Both the position numbers and the translations under genes were made by a program. From assembly GCA_022495005.1 (NCBI GenBank), contig JAGYXB010000622.1, positions 310,001 through 374,000 on the forward strand: 64,000 nt of DNA. Direction: 5' to 3'. The notes below the pieces were generated by a model. That model did not search any database. It saw nothing but the letters and a program-made list of their open reading frames with translations, and had not been told where the DNA came from. The first letter of the stretch is position 1; every line of letters begins with the position of its first letter. Below are positions 57,532 to 64,000 of the stretch, piece after piece. Origin of the DNA: Rhyacophila brunnea. Its lineage: Eukaryota > Arthropoda > Insecta > Trichoptera > Rhyacophilidae.

Positions 57532-59795
57532 GCACAACCCCCACGTAACTTGTGAATTGAAGTTCTGCAATGCTTATTTGCATCAGGCCGATCGATCAAC
57601 TGTCGAAGTCAATATAATATTATAATATGTATGTATAATGCACTTTTATCACAGCAACATTACTACTTATCAAGTAGTTTCGTCGTTGTTATCGCAATCT
57701 ATCTAAGAATAGGGTTACCAGATGTCTTCGACATGTTTTCTTTTTTAGGGCAGCAAGAATATCTATTTCTGATTCTGTTTAGTATTTTACTGAAAATTCC
57801 GAATTAGTCTCAATTGAAACATTTCAATGAATCACGAAATATTGAACATTTTTTAGAGTTACTAAATTATTGAGTTACTAATTACTACATTATTGATAGA
57901 TAGGTATACTTTACCTATTGGTATTGTCAGTGATGCGCCAAGCGTAAGTGTTAAGGGTGTGAAGCACCCAGGCGGCAGGATTTACGGGGCGGCAAAGTTC
58001 ACATAAAATTCATTTTAATAACACCTAATACTCGTTAAAATATAATATATTCAATTCAATTACGAAATATATGAAGTACCAACGTACTATGTTGTATAAT
58101 GTATGTATACTATCGAAGGGAAAAATTTATCAAAAGGCGCCAAATTGAAGAATTATTAACGCATGGTACCTATATCTGTTCAGCTAAAACAAAAAATGAA
58201 CTTATACCTACATAATTTTTATTGCTCAATGTTCAACCGATAAAGGGAATATACAGATTGAACGTTAATTCAATGAAGCGATTCGTGAGAGTGAACAGCA
58301 TTATAGAAGATTTAGTTGTGAGCCATTTTAGGAGCATCTTTTGGAAAATTTAAACCTAAAATTGACAGGGAATCTGAAAAATATCACGAAACAGACGACG
58401 AGTCGCTTGTTTCACCATTTATTATAATATTATAACAATACGCAATTTTATACTATTTTGATTGTTTTTTTGTATTATATTATTTCAGCTTAAAAGTATG
58501 TCCTTAATTTTCAATTCCCTTGTCAACTCTGCCTAGGTAATAACGAAAATTTTAGGCACATAACTAAATTTAAATATTCGTAATACTATACTATACCTAG
58601 TGGTTTTGTGTATTATTACTATTTTTATTCACTATTATTATTTTATTAGTATTAGGCACCTTTAATGATATTATGTGGGCATGCTTTTACGATATTATTT
58701 TATTTATTACAAAATGTGTTGATAACATAAATGAGCGTGTGAAACCCTTTTGTAGTGTTGTTTTTATGCGATAACTTGTGTACAAAGTTACTTTGCATCG
58801 ATTATAAAGCTACAATTTATTATAAACATTGAATAATATGCTAGTCGGCATAGGTACTTTCTTGCAAGGCAACGGCATGTAATCGTATAGGTAGTAGGAC
58901 TTACCTACCTACGCGTAGGACCACTAGGTATGCCATGCCGATATGCACGTCGGCTGTGTTCGCTTATTCTTATTATTATTATTACGGTCCATTTTCTCCA
59001 TTCATGTTTAAATACAACGTTATCTTCCTTGGACAATGTAGTTTATCATGAAGGTATCATGTTAATAATTATTGTACGTATTACATTTCACCGTAGCACA
59101 GTTCGCCGTGAGCTTTCTTATCGGAAAGACATGACCGTATAGTAAAGATGAAAACAATACGCGTTCGTGTAGCATTGCAATTTTACCTAACCTAACCCAA
59201 CCTAAATAATCCAGTATATCGGCTATTTGGCTATTTTCAAAATTTGTTTGCCCCTGGATTCCTGTAATTATATCTTAGTACTATACGACCCAAAGAGGTT
59301 GAACGGTGTTTAATATACGACCATATTATTATATTTCCGACCGGTGAAGTGTGATACGGCGCACTGCATACGTACAAATTTCCGGACACGTAATGTATGT
59401 CAATATCATGCACCAACAGGCAATATTCAAAATCATAATACATACAGTTTAATTGAATTAAAAAAAACTAACCAATGACTTCTGCAGTTTATATTATTAA
59501 TTCAATAAAAACAAATAATTCGTATGACTGACAAAGTTTGCACTATTTATGTCGTATTTCCACAGCCTACCTCTACCCTTCGCAACTGCTATAAGTATAA
59601 GTATATAAATTTGGCGAAGGACACGGACACGCATTTTACAATACATACCTAGTTATTATTTTCTTAATAAATTGTAGATACATCTACATAATATAATAGT
59701 AATTCATTCCTTTCACTTCTCCAATTCCGCAACTGACGTATCACTGAATAATATAGGTACATTGTTGTTTTCATATTTGAAAATAGTTCCGAAGT
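57532..59795. other. Gene-free stretch
   Basis: No gene was recognised. It holds CCTAA units at 59186-59205 (four in a row, one variant) and the ATAATCCAGTATATCGGCTA string at about 59208, which recurs at about 48928 inside the Harbinger element. Confidence 0.4.
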
Positions 59796-59803
59796 CCTTA
59801 GGT

Positions 59804-60194
59804 CAGTGACGTCCCTAGATAAAATGCCGCTCCTAGGCAGCGCCAAAATGCCGCCTCATTTTTTTATACATTATTTTTATACATTATTTTTATACATTAT
59901 TTTTATCATCCTTTCATGAGTCCAATATCTAAGAAATGTGTTGTATGGATACATTACTAACAAAATATCAGACTAATTATTCGCAAATCTGTACGTGTCG
60001 TTTCTGGTCACCAAGGATGTCGAAGGGCAACGGAAGTAAACTAGATATCGCGAACCCGATAAAACCAGTGCGCTGATTTTTTGAACGGAAAGATATTTTC
60101 ATTATTCCAAATGATTTTCCTCGATTTGCCGCCCTTCGAGTAACTGCCGCCCCCAAGCGACGCTCAATGTGCCTACCCCCACGGGACGTCACTG
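59804..60194. mobile_element. hAT-like MITE (CAGTGACGTCC ends), copy 1
   Basis: 391 bp, ends CAGTGACGTCCCTAG and GGGACGTCACTG inverted. The flanks CCTTAGGT (59796-59803) and CTTTAGGT (60195-60202) are an 8-bp duplication with one mismatch. Confidence 0.92.
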
Positions 60195-60339
60195 CTTTAG
60201 GTGTATTCCCGAAAATCAAACTAAACTATTTCGTCAGACGGAGCGGCTTGAAAGAAATCCACATCGAGAACACGATTTTCGACAACTTACTATGTAATGT
60301 TGTAATATGTTCCTAAGATATATTCAATAGTGTTGTCAG

Positions 60340-61020
60340 CAGTGACGTCCTTAGACAAAATGCCGCCTCTAGGCAGCACCAAAATGCCGCCTAATTTTTT
60401 AATATATTATTTTTTATTATCCTTTCCTGACTCAATATCTTACTTTTAATCATAAATACATGGACTATTAATTAATAGTGTATTTATCAACTAATAAAAT
60501 AAAAGAAAATCCTGGAATTTTTTGTTGTAAAGTCAGTAAACATGTCATCCAAATCTAATGCCATCTCTGCTTCAATAAACAATATTGCGAATCCACGATT
60601 TCAGATATATTTAATTATATACCTGATAACTTCCAAAAGTCACGATTGACTGGCAAAATTATTTGGTTACATTTTAAATTAGATAAGCATGTACTTATCT
60701 ATAATTCAAATATAATTCGCAAATCTGCACATGTCATTTCTGGTCACCAAGGACGTAACATCCAAGGTAAACAGAAGTAAACTAGACGACGCGAACCCGA
60801 CAAAAAATACAGTCCTCTTAAACGTTTTATGTTAATTAATACATTTTGTTTCCAGCCAGTGAGCTGATTTTTTAAATGGAAAGATATTTTCCGTTATTAA
60901 TAAGTTTAGGTAGCAATTTCTATATAATTATATACCTAATGATTCTCCTCGATTTGCCGCCCTTCGAGTAACTAACGCCCCAAAGCGACGCTCAATCTGC
61001 CTACCCCACGGACGTCACTG
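60340..61020. mobile_element. hAT-like MITE (CAGTGACGTCC ends), copy 2
   Basis: 681 bp, same ends and interior blocks as the copy at 59804 (GCCGCCTCTAGGCAG, TTGCCGCCCTTCGAG) in the same orientation. The flanks GTTGTCAG (60332-60339) and GTTGTCTG (61021-61028) differ by one base. The interior is longer, with AT-rich extra sequence. Confidence 0.92.
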
Positions 61021-61642
61021 GTTGTCTGATGTTGCAAACTGTCATTAACAGAAATATGCTATATATGGTAAGAAAATAAGCTAGATAGCAGAATGAAATA
61101 CTAGATTTTTTCAAAATTTCAAGAAAAAAATGTCATAATTAATAAATTATTAACATTGTTTTTACAAGAACAAAGATATATTATAATATGTAGGTATAAA
61201 GTTTTATATTTGTTTGCAAAGCAGCGCAAGATACATAAAAAAGGAAAAAAAAACATAAGTACTCTATCTGCCTGAATGCATTGACTGCATCGACAAGGCT
61301 GTTGACAGGTGACACTGCCACCTGGTATTTTTCCTATTGAGATAAAGTACGTAAGACCAGCATATTGATTTTAAAGAAAATCTTCTCTATTTTTCTAGCT
61401 TTATTATGAGAAGCTTAAAGCTGCCTATGGTGTCGAAAAACTCTAGATTTAACGTGATTCGCCGGATGCGAGATGCAAACTGCCTATTCAAAAATAGTCG
61501 GCCACGATGCACGGAGCACAAAATTGGAATTGGCTTACCCTACCGGGTGTGGTATAAACGGTACGGATCAGCGTTGCCAACTTAGCGTTTCCTACCTGAT
61601 CTATCATTTTTGAATAGTTATCTACTAGTCCGATAAGAAGAA

Positions 61643-61800
61643 CTATGCAATAACCGGAATTCACTGGAGTCGAAGTGCGATTAACTAAATATGAGGGGCT
61701 TGTTAGTTCACAGTTTTAACACGTGGACAACTCGTCGATAACCGGAAGTCGTTGCAGTCGAAGTGCGTAGGATACGTTGACAAGATCTTGTTCGACAGTA
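61643..61800. repeat. Inverted relative of the 16100-16300 element
   Basis: GTTAGTTCACAGTTTTAACA and CAAGATCTTGTTCGACAGTA match 16100-16300 in reverse. Only one of the two internal units is present here. Confidence 0.65.
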
Positions 61801-64000
61801 GCTTGAAAATTTTTCACTTGGCCGGCGATACACTAACTACTACTATACCATACTTCAAAAATCAAAACTTGTTCGTCGAAAACATCGAAATGAAAATTTG
61901 TTCAAAATTTTCAAACGCCATTATCTTGGAACAAGGTATTTTGAGTTGTTTCCCTATAGAACAAGGGTATCGGATGGTGTTAAATCTATCATTTTTCGTT
62001 ATCGCATACGGCTTCACACGTCTTATTATTACGAGAAGAAGTAATGTTGGAATATTATAAGTACCAGATTTGCTTGAAAATCGACATGTTGATCTTTTGT
62101 ACCTACATATCTTAAGTATATCTTTAAAAATAAAATAACTGTACCTACATACAAAATGATTTAATTTTATGACTAAACTTAATATATTAGTTGTAACAGA
62201 CGAAATTTCTTTTGGATCTCGGTGATCTCACAATACATAACATAGGTACATGTGATTTTTTCAATTCTCAATAATTTACCCCGAAATGTAATAATTTTAC
62301 AATCACATCATTTTTATTAACAAACAAGAAGTAATCTCCAGTAAATATTGCAATTATTAAGAAATATAGTAAGGTACTTACCACATTTCTTTCATAATAT
62401 TATATTATTTATATTCTCTAAAGAGATAGGACGGTGACGATGCCTCTCTTTGATATTCTCCAAGTAAGAGAAATAAAAAAGTCTTTCATCGGAAACATTA
62501 AATTATGTAAATATACAAATAATTGTGAATGAAAAAAATATTTTGTCAATCAATTTTACAAAATAGGAGCATAACATGTTTATAGAGGGAAAAGAGGACA
62601 TATAACGCATTTTTCGATAAAAATGAATAAAGATACCTACCGGACCGGACATAGACCTAAAAAAAGAAGACTTCTGGGAACCCTGATTAAATTTTGTCAC
62701 GTAAGTGAGACGCGCAATCAATATTTGAGGACAGTCAGCGCTTCTTTTCCTTACTTTTAATCGCCCTAACGTAATATCTTCGCTTCAAAAATTTGGTCCA
62801 TGGCGACTGGGTTTCACATTTCTTCATCCTATTAATCTGTTCTATGGTTATACACTAGAGTAGACGGCGTATGCGCCGATAGTATAAAATGGAGCAACTA
62901 ACGCCTTACACAAATTTCGTTTGAAACTTTTGTTCGAAATGTGGGCCAAGTTCAACCGCGCGGCCGTTACATTGAAGGAATGCTCACTATGACCCCATTT
63001 TGTGGATACTTTTACTCTCTTCGCGAAATTTATTTCATTCATATTACTGATCTAAAATGCGCTATATGAAATTAAATTAACCGAATTTCTTTAATATAAT
63101 TCTCAGCAATATTTATTTACGTAGCTATTTATATAATAGGTACCTACTTTTTAAAAAAATCTGCTGGTCATATTATCGTAACTGTAGATAGCGTGTCAGC
63201 TGATCTGATAAAACGTGTTTCCTTATTTTTTTTTTAATACTTAAACTAAATTTATCTATGTTATGTTTGATATTTTCGAATACATTTGGGTTTTTGAATA
63301 TGATTTGTAAATGGTTTTGTGTAAGTTATGGATTAAATACACTGGCATTAGGAGCTTACGTAGTATTTTTAGTTCACGTGATTCCCATTGGAATCGAATC
63401 GCTTTGAAGTTTATTATTCAAATTTTTGTGATTCGAAAAAAAGGATTCTATTTTTATTCAAAATACGATATACCAATACCTAATAATGCTTCTTTTATTG
63501 GGAACTTCTTATGGTTTGTGTTAGCTAACCTAAGTAGGTAGTTCCTCGTAATTGAACTATTGGAAATCCGAATCACAATATTATGTAAAGTGGTGATTTT
63601 ACTTTTGCGATCATCGCATGCGTATATTCGAATGGCAGTGATGTTACTAGTGCGATAATCGCAAGAAATTTCAATATTAATTTCAATTTTTTCATGCAAT
63701 TATTATAAAAATTAAATCGATGTTATCAATTAATGCTAGTGATTTTACTTGTGCATGCGATCATCGCACTCGATCTACATTTTGTGTATTTTACTATGAA
63801 TTTTTGATGAAATATTGTAATGCGATACTGGATTTGAAATACCGGGATCCTGGTCGATTTTTGAACACGAAATCCTAGTATTGAAAACGCTGGAATCCCG
63901 GGATTAGTTTTACTATTATTTTAATCTGAAATCGCGTATTTCTCAGATTTGATATGTAGGTATAATTGAAAGAAAATAGGTAAATTCTCAACAAATCAGG
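61801..64000. other. Gene-free stretch to the window end
   Basis: No supported gene. Three GCGATnATCGC palindromes lie at 63607, 63652 and 63757. ACCGGGATCC and AATCCCGGGATT strings near 63840-63905 may belong to an unresolved repeat. Confidence 0.4.

Noticed and set aside
1..64000. CRISPR arrays, operons, bacterial promoters or riboswitches
   Set aside because: No regularly spaced repeats or prokaryotic gene layout; spliced genes and transposons show nuclear animal DNA.

Overview
The window is animal nuclear DNA, AT-rich throughout, with GT-AG introns, long gene-poor stretches and a dense, layered load of transposable elements. The conserved proteins, the transposon mix (mariner, PIF/Harbinger, hAT, Helitron, non-LTR, tRNA-derived SINE), the frequent GTAGGTACCTA-type strings and one short TTAGG-type array suggest an insect, most likely a moth or butterfly. 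The species was not determined.

Four host genes can be built or partly built. (1) A single 3' exon at 1138-1343 (+) of an unrecognised gene. (2) A three-exon Ly6/uPAR (quiver-type) GPI-anchored protein on the minus strand, 17292 to 10288; its exons join in perfect phase to 149 codons and its introns are full of transposons. (3) A lin-9 homologue (DREAM/MuvB subunit) at 31536-33664 (+), with a 19-nt first coding exon and one large second exon. (4) Nup50 at 43571-41616 (-), in two exons. The first three coding exons of a further unrecognised gene start at 52475 (+) and probably continue beyond the window.

The rest is mostly mobile DNA. Three mariner copies are present: 7369-8661 (two frameshifts), 36068-36668 (3' truncated) and 56226-57529 (open reading frame but one catalytic Asp changed to Ala). 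A 3.9-kb PIF/Harbinger element (46372-50294) carries a DDE transposase on plus and a MADF-type accessory gene on minus. The exons of each sit inside introns of the other. It is nested in a second TAA-flanked element (45334-50989), which abuts a deletion derivative (50993-51540). A Helitron (26567-30542, minus) with recognisable ends lies inside an inverted-repeat element and is itself broken by a hAT-type MITE.

Six non-autonomous hAT-like elements with 8-bp target duplications (three exact, three with one mismatch) were found at 12133, 17613, 23900, 28164, 59804 and 60340. Other layers include an approximately 1-kb repeat present in inverted orientation at 18873-21230 and 44350-45328. Two insertions in the first copy can be read precisely because the second copy gives the empty site. 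There are also LTR-derived inverted arms with a tRNA-Lys primer-binding site (22588-22604), LINE fragments, SINE heads and a P-element-like transposase remnant. Stretches not listed as genes or elements are AT-rich DNA in which no supported feature was seen.
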